64,000 bases of DNA from Devosia algicola (GCF_028816455.1 NZ_CP118246.1:3362501-3426500), one strand, 5' to 3'. Counted from the stretch's first letter, positions 40,508 through 50,096 are shown. Notes: a model not told the origin generated them from the letters alone. Translations and numbers: made by a program.

Positions 40508-41194
40508 CTACTTTTGCAGTTCCCTCTCAAGCAGTTCCAAATGGTACCTCCACCAATAGAGGGCTTCGCGGAACAGTTGGAAAGCATCTTGGCCATCGGC
40601 AAATTCGATGAAATAGCCGTTTTCGCTCCGACTGAGTTTTGCACCGAACGTGTACGTCTTTAAAATGTTGTTTCTTTCCTCCTCGATGAAGTTCCAAAAT
40701 ATGTCCGAGGACTGCCGGTCGGCCTTTAATGTCGCCCAAAAGCCAGCGACTATGGCTGCATGGGTCAAGGAATATTGAGAGTCGACCTTAGCGAGGACGT
40801 GGCCAATAGTCCTTAAAAGCGCGATTCCTGAAATCCAGTGAAGTCGCCATTCAGGCAGTTCTTCGTTTCTATCCACGATGTCGGAGTTTTCGAAAAGGAA
40901 AAGTATGCTAACGCAATCCCAATATGGTTCCCACGCCCTCAACGTTTGGGAGGGTGGGGTCCGAACAAAAATGTCGCCCGTGATAAAGCTAGCCATGGAC
41001 CAACGATCGCGCACAAGTGAGGAGTCGGCAACTGAAAGCATTATTAGATTAACAGGTAATGCTTTTAGGTTATTCACTAAATTTCCCCAAGAACTTCTAT
41101 AGAAAATCCACCGAGCCTCTTTGGCGGACAATGTAGTGTCGGTTACATGGATCTGAAGGCAGGCTCCTAGTATTCGGCAACTTCTAAAATTCAT
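40508..41194 (-). CDS. Hypothetical protein, partner of the ParB-like gene
   Basis: A product of about 228 residues from the ATG at 41194; the open frame extends upstream into EamA antisense and is not convincing there. It is rich in Trp and aromatic residues (FYRSSWGNLVNNL; RAWEPYWDCVSILF; ALYWWRYHLELLE) and mostly helical in character, with no membrane helix that I would trust and no motif I recognise. It lies 51 bases upstream of the ParB-like gene on the same strand, with similar low GC (for example the stretch near 41030-41100). The two probably form one transferred module. The start is uncertain. Confidence 0.55.
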   Translation of the reverse strand: MNFRSCRILGACLQIHVTDTTLSAKEARWIFYRSSWGNLVNNLKALPVNLIMLSVADSSLVRDRWSMASFITGDIFVRTPPSQTLRAWEPYWDCVSILFLFENSDIVDRNEELPEWRLHWISGIALLRTIGHVLAKVDSQYSLTHAAIVAGFWATLKADRQSSDIFWNFIEEERNNILKTYTFGAKLSRSENGYFIEFADGQDAFQLFREALYWWRYHLELLERELQK

Positions 41195-41218
41195 GCCCCC
41201 CAACCCGAAAGCGCAAAC

Positions 41219-42082
41219 ATGACAAGAACAATCGCGCTGACCTGTCTGGCCATGGTAGCGTTTGCGGCCAATTCGGTTTTGACGCGGCAGGCGCTGGGCA
41301 GTGGGGCGATGGATGCGGTGGGGTTTGCCGGGGTGCGGCTGGTATCGGGGGCGATCATGCTGGCGCTTCTGGTTACGCTGCGGGCCCCGAAAAGCTGGCG
41401 GGCGGTGCCGCGGCTGGGCAATTGGCAACAGGCGGGCGCGCTATTGGGTTATGCCATTGCCTTTTCGCTGGCCTATGCGCTGCTCAGCACCGGCACGGGG
41501 GCGCTACTTCTGTTTGTCAGCGTGCAATTTGGCATGATTGCCCGCGCCGTATGGACGGGCGACCGGCCGGGGGGCATTGAATGGCTGGGGATTGCCATTG
41601 CGCTTGCCGCCTTTGTCTATCTGGTATCACCGGGGCTTTCCGCCCCCGATCCGCTGGGTAGTTTTTTGATGGTGATCGCGGGACTAAGCTGGGCTGGCTA
41701 TTCGCTTTTGGGGCGGGGATCGGCGCGGCCCTTGGCCGATGCCGCCGGCAGCTTTGTGCGGCTGGCCCCGATTGCGCTGATCATGGCGATCTGGGGCATT
41801 GTCCAGCATCCGCCGACCAGCGCGGGCGTATTGTTGGCCATTGGTTCGGGCGCGATTGCCTCGGGGCTGGGCTATGCCATCTGGTATGCGGCGCTGCCAT
41901 TTTTAAGCCGGACGCGGGCGGCGGTGGTGCAACTGAGCGTGCCGGCCATTGCGGCGCTGGGGGCGGCGCTATTGTTCGGGGAAGTGCTGAGTGCGCGGCT
42001 GATCGTGGCTTCGATCGTGATCTTGGGCGGCATTGCCATTGCCATTGTGGGCGCCGAGCGCCGCCGGGTGCCGCTTGTCTGA
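41219..42082 (+). CDS. EamA/DMT-family permease
   Basis: Drug/metabolite transporter superfamily protein, 287 residues with about ten hydrophobic helices arranged as two EamA repeats. The first repeat has VAFAANSVLTRQAL near its start and the second begins near AGLSWAGYSLLGRGS. The substrate is unknown; members export amino acids and other metabolites. The ATG at 41219 has no clear ribosome site and lies 24 bases from the divergent start at 41194. Codon usage is high-GC like the genes that follow, unlike the module to its left. Confidence 0.85.
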   Translation: MTRTIALTCLAMVAFAANSVLTRQALGSGAMDAVGFAGVRLVSGAIMLALLVTLRAPKSWRAVPRLGNWQQAGALLGYAIAFSLAYALLSTGTGALLLFVSVQFGMIARAVWTGDRPGGIEWLGIAIALAAFVYLVSPGLSAPDPLGSFLMVIAGLSWAGYSLLGRGSARPLADAAGSFVRLAPIALIMAIWGIVQHPPTSAGVLLAIGSGAIASGLGYAIWYAALPFLSRTRAAVVQLSVPAIAALGAALLFGEVLSARLIVASIVILGGIAIAIVGAERRRVPLV

Positions 42083-42122
42083 GCGCTTGCCCTTCGCGGC
42101 AGGCCCGATTACCACACGAGCC

Positions 42123-42578
42123 ATGCGAAAAACCGATCAGACACCGATGGAACTGGCGCTGACCCTGGCCGAAGAGGCCGCGGCCAATGGCGAAGCGCCG
42201 GTGGGCGCTGTCATCATGGAGGGGGAGCGGCTGTTGGCCAGTGCGCGCAACCAAATGCGGGCGCTCAATGATCCCACGGCCCACGCCGAAATGCTGGCCA
42301 TTCGCCAGGCGCTGGCAACGCGCGGCAGCGGGCGGCTGGACGGGTGCGATCTTTATGTAACGCTGGAGCCTTGCGCCATGTGTGCGGGCGCCATTGCCCA
42401 CACACGGCTGCGCAGGCTCTATTTCGGGGCGGGCGACACCAAGGCGGGGGCGGTTGAAAATGGGGTGCGGTTGTTTGACCAGCCGACCTGCCACCACGCG
42501 CCCGAAGTGCTGTCGGGCATTGGCGAGCAACGCGCAACGGCGCTGTTGCAGCAGTTTTTCAAGAGTTTGCGGCGCTGA
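42123..42578 (+). CDS. tadA: tRNA-specific adenosine deaminase
   Basis: Deaminates A34 of tRNA-Arg(ACG) to inosine. The 151-residue cytidine-deaminase-fold protein has the zinc-binding and catalytic HAEMLAI (His and Glu, about residues 55-61) and EPCAMCAGA (two Cys, about 85-93). The ATG at 42123 matches the family start; the frame is open further upstream inside the permease gene. It converges on the patatin gene. Confidence 0.93.
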   Translation: MRKTDQTPMELALTLAEEAAANGEAPVGAVIMEGERLLASARNQMRALNDPTAHAEMLAIRQALATRGSGRLDGCDLYVTLEPCAMCAGAIAHTRLRRLYFGAGDTKAGAVENGVRLFDQPTCHHAPEVLSGIGEQRATALLQQFFKSLRR

Positions 42579-42587
42579 GGCGGCGGT

Positions 42588-43509
42588 CTATTTGGAACCG
42601 GTGACCGGAATGCGCTCGGCGATGTAATCCTCGATCTTGCGATCCAGAATGCGCTTGAAGCGCTCCTTGTCGGCATCGCCCCGACTGATGATTTCGCGCG
42701 CCCGCCAATATTCCAGCGCCCCGAAATCGGCAACATGGGGGCGCACATAAACATCGGGCGGATAGGCGGCCATCATGTGGGCGGTCAGCGAATGCATCAT
42801 GATCTGGGCCGAGCCGAACCAGATGTCGAGCGCCCGGTGATCGGTCTTGGTAATGCCTTCGGAAGGATCGCCATTGACGTCGATGCCGATCAAAAAGTCG
42901 GTGTCGATATCGGCCTGATCCAGCGGCAGCGGATTGACGACGCCCCCATCGACCAGCAGGTGATTGGCATAGCTGACCGGCTTGAACAGGGTCGGAATGG
43001 CAATCGAGCCAGCGATGGCCGAGCGCAACTGGCCATTGTTGAACACCACCTGATGCCAGGACTGGAAATCGGTGGCCACTACATAGAGCGGCACTTTGAG
43101 GTCTTTGAATTCCTCGGGAAAGCCCGGCGGAATGAACGCATCGACAATCGAGGTCGCGTCGAGCCTGCATCGATATGCCGTTCTTGAAAATGGCGCCCAG
43201 ACCGCGCAACTGCACTGCCCACAATTTTCCGGCAATGGTGCGCATGGTGCCCAGAACTTCAAGGGTATGCTCGCGAATATCCTTGCCGCTGATACCACTG
43301 GCCCAGCCGGCCCCGATCAGCGCGCCAATCGAGGTGCCCGAGATGACCGCTGGCTTGATGCCCAGATCATCCATCGCTTCGATATAGGGAATGTGGGTCA
43401 GCCCACGCGCTGAGCCGCCGCCAAATGCCACACCAATCCTTGGCCCCGACGTGCTCACCTTGCGCTCTGGCTCCTTACCCTTTTGTGCCAGCTTACGCGC
43501 CAGTGCCAT
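42588..43509 (-). CDS. Patatin-like phospholipase (RssA-like), one frameshift
   Basis: Serine acyl hydrolase with a Ser-Asp dyad. The oxyanion glycine motif VAFGGGSARGLTH, the nucleophile motif GTSIGALIG and the Asp-containing DGGVVNPLP are all visible. The frame breaks at GAGCCT 43161-43166; one base fewer gives ISMQLDATSIVDAFIPPG and about 306 residues. The ATG at 43509 (MALARKL) was chosen; an upstream in-frame ATG at 43728 would overlap the end of purD by over 100 bases. The natural substrate is unknown. Confidence 0.85.
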
Positions 43510-43603
43510 GCCGCGCAATTGCAGCGGCGTCAAAGGGCGTTTGGCCGACGTCTCGTCCGCGCTGGACCGAAACAAATTTAGGCCCGCAAGGTTTAGGAAT
43601 GGT

Positions 43604-44891
43604 TCAAGGCCGTTGGTCTTCGGCTTCGCGGGCGATGGCGCGCCAGCCGATATCGCGTCGATAATATCCTTCGGACCAGTCAATTTTCTCCAGCGCCTCA
43701 TATGCGCGGCGCTGTGCCTCTGAAACACTCGCCCCCAGCGCGGTCACGTTGAGCACGCGCCCGCCATTGGCAACTAAACGTTTCCCCTCATATCGGGTTC
43801 CCGCGTGGAACAACTGAATCGTCTCGCTATCGAGCGCGTCCGCCCCGCCAATCTCGCTGCCCTTGCCATAGCTGCCGGGATAGCCCTTTGTCGCCATGAT
43901 CACGGTCAGCGCCACTTCATCGCGCCATTGGGCGGTGTGGCCTGAGAGTTTTCCCGTCGCGGTGGCCAACAGCAGGCTCAAGCAGGTCCGACTTGAGCCG
44001 CATCATCAGCACCTGCGTTTCGGGATCACCGAACCGGGCATTATATTCAACCAACCTCGGGCCGGTTCCGGTCAGCATGATCCCGGCATAAAGAACGCCC
44101 TGATAGGGCGTGCCGCGGGCTGCCAGGCCGCGCACCGTGGGTTCGATGATTTCGGCCATGGTCTGGGCGATCAAAGCCTCGGTCATGATCGAAGCGGGCG
44201 AATAGGCACCCATGCCGCCGGTATTGGGCCCAGTGTCGCCATCATAGGCGCGCTTGTGATCCTGCGCGGTCGCCAGCAGTAGGGTATCCTTGCCATCGCA
44301 CAGCACAAAAATGCTGGCTTCCTCGCCCTCCATGAATTCCTCGATCACCACCTCGGCACCCGAAGCGCCAAAGGCACCGCCGAAACAGTCGATAATGGCC
44401 GCTTCGGCTTCCTCGATGGTCATGGCAACGGTGACGCCCTTGCCGGCAGCCAACCCGTCGGCCTTGATCACGATGGGGGCGCCCTGCTGGTAGAGATAGC
44501 CAAGCGCTGCCGCCTCGTTGTCGAACCGGCCATAGGCGGCAGTGGGAATGTTCATCTCGTCGCACAGCGCCTTGGTAAAGCCCTTGGAGCCTTCAAGCTG
44601 GCCCGCGGCCTTGCTGGGGCAAAAACACGCAATGCCGGTTGCGCGAACATCATCGCCAAGCCCGGCAACCACCTGTGCATCGGGACCGACAACGACAAGA
44701 TCAATCGCCATCAGTTTGCAGAAATCAGTGATGGCCTTGTGGTCAGTAATGTCGAGCGCGACATTTTCGCCAAGATCGCGGGTGCCGCCATTGCCGGGGG
44801 CGATGAACAATTGGTCAAGGCTTTTCGATTGCGTGATTTTCCAGGCCAGAGCGTGCTCGCGACCACCCGATCCGATTAATAATACGCGCAT
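43604..44891 (-). CDS. purD: Phosphoribosylamine--glycine ligase, one frameshift
   Basis: GAR synthetase, second step of de novo purine synthesis. The N-terminal [18 protein letters not shown], the ATP-grasp segments [18 protein letters not shown] and [15 protein letters not shown], and [15 protein letters not shown] near the C-terminal lobe are visible. The frame breaks at AGGCTC 43974-43979; one base fewer gives [15 protein letters not shown] and about 428 residues. It is divergent from xseA with 95 bases between starts. Confidence 0.95.
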
Positions 44892-44986
44892 GCCCAGCCC
44901 TCGTTTATCTCGATGCGGCCCTCTAGCATGGGTGTTGTCATCTCGCCACCCTTGACGCCAATGGTCTGAGCAGGCACCTACAGTCT

Positions 44987-46603
44987 ATGGAAGCACCCAA
45001 CACCAACGCCAGTGAATTCAGCGTCTCCGAGATCGCCCAGGCGGTCAAACGAACGGTTGAGGATTCATTTGGCTATGTGCGGGTGCGCGGTGAAATTTCC
45101 GGCTTTCGCGGCCAGCATTCCTCGGGCCATGCCTATTTTACCCTCAAGGATCAAGCCGCCGCCATCGACGCGGTGGTCTGGAAGGGCAATTACGCCAAAC
45201 TGAGCTTCAAGCCCGAAGAAGGGCTCGAAGTCATTGCCACCGGGCGGCTGACCACATTTCCGCGCTCGTCCAAATATCAGATCGTCATCGACAATATCGA
45301 GCCCGCCGGGGCCGGTGCGCTCATGGCGTTGCTGGAGGAGCGACGCAAGAAGCTACTGGCCGAAGGGCTGTTTGCCCGCGAGCGCAAGAAGACCTTGCCT
45401 TATCTGCCGCGCACTATCGGGGTCATCACCTCGCCGACCGGCGCGGTGATCCGTGACATTCTGCATCGGCTCGATGACCGGTTCCCGACCCACGTGCTGG
45501 TGTGGCCGGTGCGGGTGCAGGGGGACACCTGTGCGCCCGAAGTGGTCAACGCCATTGCCGGGTTCAACGCCATGAGCACCGATGGGCCGATCCCGAGGCC
45601 GGATCTATTGATTGTGGCGCGGGGTGGCGGCTCGATTGAAGACCTCTGGGGGTTCAATGAGGAAAGCGTGGTGCGCGCGACCGCCGACAGCACCATTCCC
45701 ATCATTTCAGCGGTCGGGCATGAAACCGACACCACCCTTATCGATTATGCATCGGATATGCGTGCACCCACCCCGACCGCGGCGGCTGAAGCAGCGGTGC
45801 CGGTGCGGGCCGAACTGATTGGCTATGTCGAGGATCTGGGGCAGCGCCAGCGCCATGCCACGCGACGGCAAGCGACAAGCGCCCGGGACCGGCTGCGGGC
45901 GGCAATCGCTGGCTTGCCGCGGGCCAGCGATCTGGTGGCAACCCAGCGCCAAAGGCTTGATCACGCGTCCTCCAATCTCTTGAGTGGACTGCGTCACGCC
46001 AGTCAGGCAAAAGCCATCCAGTTCGAGCGGCTCAAGCCGCGCCACAATCCGTCGCTGCTGACCCGACGCACGGGCGAATTGTCCGAACGGCTGGTCAATG
46101 TCAGCCGACGCGGCGAAACCGGCCTGCGTAAATCGGTTGATCGCACCCGGCTATTGTTTGATCCGGTGGCGCAAAAACTGCTGCCCGCCAAGAGAACGCT
46201 GTTGGAGCGCAAGGCCGCGCAATTGGCCAGGGTGGCCGGAAAACTGTCGCCCAACGGCTTGCGCAATGAACTGCGACAGGCGCAAAACCATTTGCGCCCG
46301 CTGGCGGCGCGGCTGTCGCCTGCAATTGTGCGCCAGTTGCGTGAACGCAGCCAGCAACTGGGGGCAATCGAAAAATTGCTGGCGTCGCTAAGCTATACAA
46401 GCGTTCTGGCGCGCGGCTATGCGCTGGTGCGCGATGCGCAGGGCAATCTGGTCGGCTCCAGACAAGCGCTTGATCCGGGTGACGCGCTAAATGTCACATT
46501 CACCGATGGCGATATTGGCGTCACGGTATCGGGCGCCCCGGTGACGAGCAAAAAGAAGATGCGTTCGGGGCCTGAAAGTGGCGAACAGAAAAGCCTCTTT
46601 TGA
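44987..46603 (+). CDS. xseA: Exodeoxyribonuclease VII large subunit
   Basis: Catalytic subunit of ExoVII, which degrades single-stranded DNA to oligonucleotides. An OB-fold domain (VRVRGEISGFRGQHSSGHAYFTLKD region, about 25-50) is followed by the nuclease core (GVITSPTGAVIRDI, ARGGGSIEDLWGFNEE, SAVGHETDTTLID, APTPTAAAE) and a long Arg-rich coiled-coil region (about 285-440). The length of 538 residues is typical for alphaproteobacteria. The small subunit gene xseB is not nearby. The DUF2093 gene follows. Confidence 0.96.
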   Translation: MEAPNTNASEFSVSEIAQAVKRTVEDSFGYVRVRGEISGFRGQHSSGHAYFTLKDQAAAIDAVVWKGNYAKLSFKPEEGLEVIATGRLTTFPRSSKYQIVIDNIEPAGAGALMALLEERRKKLLAEGLFARERKKTLPYLPRTIGVITSPTGAVIRDILHRLDDRFPTHVLVWPVRVQGDTCAPEVVNAIAGFNAMSTDGPIPRPDLLIVARGGGSIEDLWGFNEESVVRATADSTIPIISAVGHETDTTLIDYASDMRAPTPTAAAEAAVPVRAELIGYVEDLGQRQRHATRRQATSARDRLRAAIAGLPRASDLVATQRQRLDHASSNLLSGLRHASQAKAIQFERLKPRHNPSLLTRRTGELSERLVNVSRRGETGLRKSVDRTRLLFDPVAQKLLPAKRTLLERKAAQLARVAGKLSPNGLRNELRQAQNHLRPLAARLSPAIVRQLRERSQQLGAIEKLLASLSYTSVLARGYALVRDAQGNLVGSRQALDPGDALNVTFTDGDIGVTVSGAPVTSKKKMRSGPESGEQKSLF

Positions 46604-46654
46604 AGGCCCACCATAGCCGGTAAGATGCCCAAGGGGGCGACCAAGGATCGAGCG

Positions 46655-46879
46655 ATGAACATATTTGAAAAGGGCTTTGCCCCGACCCAGGCAACGGTCC
46701 GCTACCTCGATGCCGATTATGTGGTGCTCAAACCCGGCTCATTCGTGCGCTGTGCCATTACCGACAAGCCCATTCCACTCGATGAACTGTTCTATTGGAG
46801 CGTTGATCGCCAGGAAGCCTATATCGATGCGGTAGCAGCGGCAGAAGCCTTTGAGCGGTTTGGACGCGGCCAGAACTGA
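46655..46879 (+). CDS. DUF2093 family protein
   Basis: A 74-residue protein with the conserved ADYVVLKPGSFVRCAITDKPIPLDEL core and YWSVDRQEAY. This small family is common in Hyphomicrobiales, usually beside mutL or lipid A genes; its function is unknown. The ATG at 46655 follows AAGGATCGAGCG. It is two bases from the next gene and probably co-transcribed with it. Confidence 0.85.
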   Translation: MNIFEKGFAPTQATVRYLDADYVVLKPGSFVRCAITDKPIPLDELFYWSVDRQEAYIDAVAAAEAFERFGRGQN

Positions 46880-46881
46880 CC

Positions 46882-48030
46882 ATGACCGACAAAGCTGATC
46901 AGCGCTGCTTTCTGGTCATTTCCAATGGACATGGCGAGGACTGGATTGCGGCGGCACTGATCAAGGCCTTGCCCGACAATATCAGGGCCGAAGCCTACCC
47001 GATGATCGGGGCCGGCAATGCCTATGCCCATATCTGTCCAATCGTGGGGCCGCGTGCAGCGCTTGCCTCCGAAGGCTGGCGCAATGTCAAAGGATCGTTG
47101 CGCAAGGATATTGCCACCGGTGGGCTTTCCGTCATTCCGCCGGCCCTGCACTTTTTGCGGCAAATCCGGGGGCGCTATGACCGCGTCATTGTGGTGGGTG
47201 ACATGGTCGGGGTGCTCGGTTGTGTGTTAACCGGCGTCGGCGATCTGACCTATCTGGATGTTTATAAGACCGGCGCGGCGCGGCTATACTCGCCACTCGA
47301 AGCCATGGCCATCCGGCGCAGTTGTAAAACGGTGTTTTGCCGTGCTGCCAATCTGGAGGCGCTCCTCAAAGACAAGGGCGTCGACGCACGCTGCGTCGGC
47401 AATATCATGATGGATACGGTCCCCAGCGGCGATTATGACGCGGGCGCGCGCCGGTCGCGGCCACATGCGGTGACCCTGCTGCCGGGCAGTCGGGCCCTGA
47501 CCGGCGAAAGTTTTGCCGTGCAGATCAACGCGCTGCGCACACTACCGCCTGGCGAGCGCCCCGATATTTTTCTGGCGCTGGCCGGGAGCGTCAAGGTTGA
47601 TGATCTGGCCCGCGCCGCCAAATTGCAGCGCACGCCAATGCTGACCGGGGAGGCGAGCGATGTCGGTGAATTGTCGGACGGCGATTTGACCGTGCACATG
47701 GCGCGTGGCGGCGCGATGGGCAATCTGCTGGCAACTTCGGACATTGTCCTGTCGCAGGCCGGAACCGCGACGGTTCAAGCACTGGGATTGGGTAAACCCG
47801 CCATCACATTTGTTAACGCCCGCGACCGCCGTTCGCGCTTTCGCGATGAACAGGGATTGTTCGGAGAGGCCCGGATCGTAACCGACGCCGATCCAGCCAG
47901 CGTCGGGCAGGCGTTGGGGGCGTTGTTACGCAACAGTGATGAACGCGCCCGCCTCGGTGAGGTTGGTCGCCAACGCATCGGCGGACCAGGTGCCTTGGCC
48001 GCAATTATCGAGCACCTCAGCGGCGGCTAG
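46882..48030 (+). CDS. LpxB-related glycosyltransferase-like protein
   Basis: A 382-residue GT-B-like protein resembling lipid-A-disaccharide synthase. ISNGHGEDWIAAALIKAL at the N terminus corresponds to the acceptor-side glycine-rich region, VTLLPGSRALTGESFA (about 197-212) to the LPGSR hallmark, and DIVLSQAGTATVQALGLGKPAI (about 287-308) to the donor-binding site. It differs enough from true LpxB that the acceptor may be another lipid or a sugar nucleotide product. It sits between DUF2093 and DUF4170. Confidence 0.75.
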   Translation: MTDKADQRCFLVISNGHGEDWIAAALIKALPDNIRAEAYPMIGAGNAYAHICPIVGPRAALASEGWRNVKGSLRKDIATGGLSVIPPALHFLRQIRGRYDRVIVVGDMVGVLGCVLTGVGDLTYLDVYKTGAARLYSPLEAMAIRRSCKTVFCRAANLEALLKDKGVDARCVGNIMMDTVPSGDYDAGARRSRPHAVTLLPGSRALTGESFAVQINALRTLPPGERPDIFLALAGSVKVDDLARAAKLQRTPMLTGEASDVGELSDGDLTVHMARGGAMGNLLATSDIVLSQAGTATVQALGLGKPAITFVNARDRRSRFRDEQGLFGEARIVTDADPASVGQALGALLRNSDERARLGEVGRQRIGGPGALAAIIEHLSGG

Positions 48031-48042
48031 GCCCGCAATCGG

Positions 48043-48282
48043 TCAGGGCTTGTGGGATTCCGGTTCCAGCAGGCGATGCAGATGGACGATGAAATAGCGC
48101 GTGTGCGCATTATCGACTGTCGACTGGGCCTTTTGCTTCCACACATCATATGCCGCCGCGTAATTGGGATAGAGCCCGACAATATCGACCTCATCGAGAT
48201 TGGCAAAAGTATTTTCGGAAAGGTTCGACAACTCTCCACCAACGACGAGATGCAATAGCTGCTTTGGGGGTTCTGTGCTCAT
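48043..48282 (-). CDS. DUF4170 family protein
   Basis: A 79-residue protein: LLHLVVGGELSNLSE, then VDIVGLYPNYAAAYDVWKQKAQSTVDNAHTRYF. The family is a short alphaproteobacterial group of unknown function normally encoded next to an inositol-monophosphatase-like gene, as here. The ATG at 48282 follows GAGGTCCCGACC. It lies 10 bases downstream of the phosphatase gene, so they form one operon. Confidence 0.85.
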   Translation of the reverse strand: MSTEPPKQLLHLVVGGELSNLSENTFANLDEVDIVGLYPNYAAAYDVWKQKAQSTVDNAHTRYFIVHLHRLLEPESHKP

Positions 48283-48292
48283 GGTCGGGACC

Positions 48293-49132
48293 TCATGATT
48301 GGGATGCGTTGGTAATGGCGGTTTCGGCCGGGCACCCATAAACCTTGATCAGTGCCGCATGCACCACTGGTTTTAAGCTGGGGTCGGCCAGAGCCGCAAG
48401 CGCGCCGTGACGCACATCTCGTTTGTTGAATTGGGGATATCCCGCGCAAACATCGGCGAAGTCCTGCCCCGCTTCGATCAAAATCAGCGCGGCGGCAGCA
48501 ATGTCCCAGTCCTGCGCCCCGCGCCGGGCCACGGCGCCATCGAGCCTGCCCGAGGCAACCTGCACCAGCCGATAGGCCAATGAGGGGTAGGCCGGGCCCC
48601 GGGCATAATCGAGCCCCGCAGCCTGCATTTCGTGATGCACCGCCCCAGGCGCCGGAATGAGCGGGCTGGTGCCCGGTTGGCGGCGGCGCTGGATCGGACG
48701 GCCATTGAGCCGCGCGCCGCCGCCCAGAAAGGCGTCATACATTTCGTCGCGAATAGGGGCATAGACCACGCCCGCAACGGGGCGACCATCTTCAACGACA
48801 GCCAGCGAGACGGTCCAACTGTCCTCGCCCTTGATGAAGCCGCGGGTGCCATCGATCGGATCAACAACGAAAACCCGCTTCTTGCCCAGGCGCTCCGCAT
48901 TGTCTGCAGTTTCTTCGCTTAACCATCCATAGTCGGGCCGGGCCGTCAAAAGCGAGGCATGAAGGAACTTGTCGACCACGATATCGGCTTCGCTGACCGG
49001 GGACGCGTTTTCTTTTGTCCATGTCTTGAGGGTGCGGCGGAAATAGCCCGATGCGATGATACCAGCCGCCACAGCAGAAGAGCGCAGCAACTCAAGGTCG
49101 GTTTCGAAGCTGGTCGGCGTAGTGGGCGCCAT
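48293..49132 (-). CDS. Inositol monophosphatase / 3'(2'),5'-bisphosphate nucleotidase family protein
   Basis: Mg-dependent, Li-sensitive phosphatase fold. Metal ligands are visible in WLSEETAD (Glu-Glu, about 68-75), DPIDGTRGFI (about 90-99) and GAQDWDIAAAALIL (Asp, about 204-217). The order and spacing suit CysQ-like nucleotidases that remove 3'-phosphate from PAP, but inositol- or other sugar-phosphatase activity is possible. The ATG at 49132 (MAPTTPT) was chosen; 49144 is an alternative. The product has about 279 residues. Confidence 0.85.
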   Translation of the reverse strand: MAPTTPTSFETDLELLRSSAVAAGIIASGYFRRTLKTWTKENASPVSEADIVVDKFLHASLLTARPDYGWLSEETADNAERLGKKRVFVVDPIDGTRGFIKGEDSWTVSLAVVEDGRPVAGVVYAPIRDEMYDAFLGGGARLNGRPIQRRRQPGTSPLIPAPGAVHHEMQAAGLDYARGPAYPSLAYRLVQVASGRLDGAVARRGAQDWDIAAAALILIEAGQDFADVCAGYPQFNKRDVRHGALAALADPSLKPVVHAALIKVYGCPAETAITNASQS

Positions 49133-49436
49133 GGGAATCCGCAAAACTCAGTTGCGGGCTTGTAGGCCTGAAGCACCGATTGGACAAGGGTTTCAAGCAC
49201 TTGGTCCAGTGACAATTTTGGCATCTTGCCCGCGCCGAACCGCGTGGTTAACGCCAAGCGATCTCAATGGGTTAACTGTCCCCTATAGCTGGTTAGAACC
49301 CGTAAACCCTGCTGCAAAACAACCTAAACTTAACCGAACTTCTTAAGCTGGCTGGCAAGGGAGTGGGTTAGATTGGGGTCACAAAAGAGAGCAGCAAACA
49401 AAAAGGCTCTCGGGGTTAACAGGAAGGCAGATCAAC
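49133..49436. other. Intergenic region between the phosphatase and DUF6101-like genes
   Basis: Divergent promoters are expected here. A short minus-strand frame from 49257 (MALTTRFGAGKMPKLSLDQ...) is open but has no family resemblance and runs into the phosphatase gene in another frame. Nothing else is supported. Confidence 0.5.
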
Positions 49437-49952
49437 ATGAGCCACGGTGTGAAAATTGACGGGTCGGCGGTGCTTCTGCCCTTTGCAACGCCAGCATTGG
49501 CATCCAAGCGATTTGTAGCGGCCAACGACAACGGGCCAAAAGAGCCCGTCAAGACCGTTACCGTTCGCAAACAACTCGAAAAGAGCGGCGTTGCGATCAA
49601 GATTAAGGTCCCGGTCGATGAATATATCGGCGTGGCCGTCGCCACCAGCATTTCGGATGAGGGCGTGTTGTCGTCCTCGATCGAACTGATCCATGGCGAC
49701 AATGAACTCAACTATCGCGTGTTCGAAGAGCAGGGCAATCATTCGGTGGTCGCCGAATGGCAGAATTGGGGTCGCAAATTGCGCCTGCCGCTGTTCATCA
49801 AGGCCGGTGATGGCAATTATATGCCCTATAGCCAGCAGGTTGACGGGGTCATGCTGGGGCAGGAAACCGGACGCCGCAAACTGGCTGCCGAATCGGGCCG
49901 CCGTCCACGTTTTCTCAACCGGCGCAAGCCCGGACCGGCCCAGGCCAACTAG
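49437..49952 (+). CDS. DUF6101-like hypothetical protein
   Basis: A 171-residue soluble protein with RFVAANDNGPKEPVKTVTV, then a beta-rich stretch (VPVDEYIGVAVATSISD, VSIELIHGD-like) and a basic C terminus (GRRPRFLNRRKPG). It resembles a small Hyphomicrobiales-specific family; I place it there from memory of the pattern and am not certain. AGGAAGG lies about nine bases before the ATG. A terminator follows 110 bases after the stop, so it is probably monocistronic. Confidence 0.6.
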   Translation: MSHGVKIDGSAVLLPFATPALASKRFVAANDNGPKEPVKTVTVRKQLEKSGVAIKIKVPVDEYIGVAVATSISDEGVLSSSIELIHGDNELNYRVFEEQGNHSVVAEWQNWGRKLRLPLFIKAGDGNYMPYSQQVDGVMLGQETGRRKLAAESGRRPRFLNRRKPGPAQAN

Positions 49953-50062
49953 CTTGAGGCAAGGTGCAACTAAATCTGTTAACGCCCGTTAATACTCTAA
50001 CAAACCACTCGTATCGGCTGCATCCGCTACCAGTGGAAGAATAATGCCTCCAAAGTAGAATT

Positions 50063-50092
50063 GACCGGTCGGTGGTGCGACCGGTCTTTTTT
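50063..50092 (+). terminator. Rho-independent terminator
   Basis: Stem GACCGGTCG / CGACCGGTC with a six-base loop, then TTTTTT. It ends five bases before the ubiA stop codon on the other strand. It serves the gene at 49437-49952, possibly bidirectionally. Confidence 0.9.
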
Positions 50093-50096
50093 GCGT

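Noticed and set aside
48946..49257. Minus-strand frame starting MALTTRFGAGKMPKLS upstream of the phosphatase
   Set aside because: Most of it overlaps the phosphatase in another frame, and there is no family resemblance or clear ribosome site.
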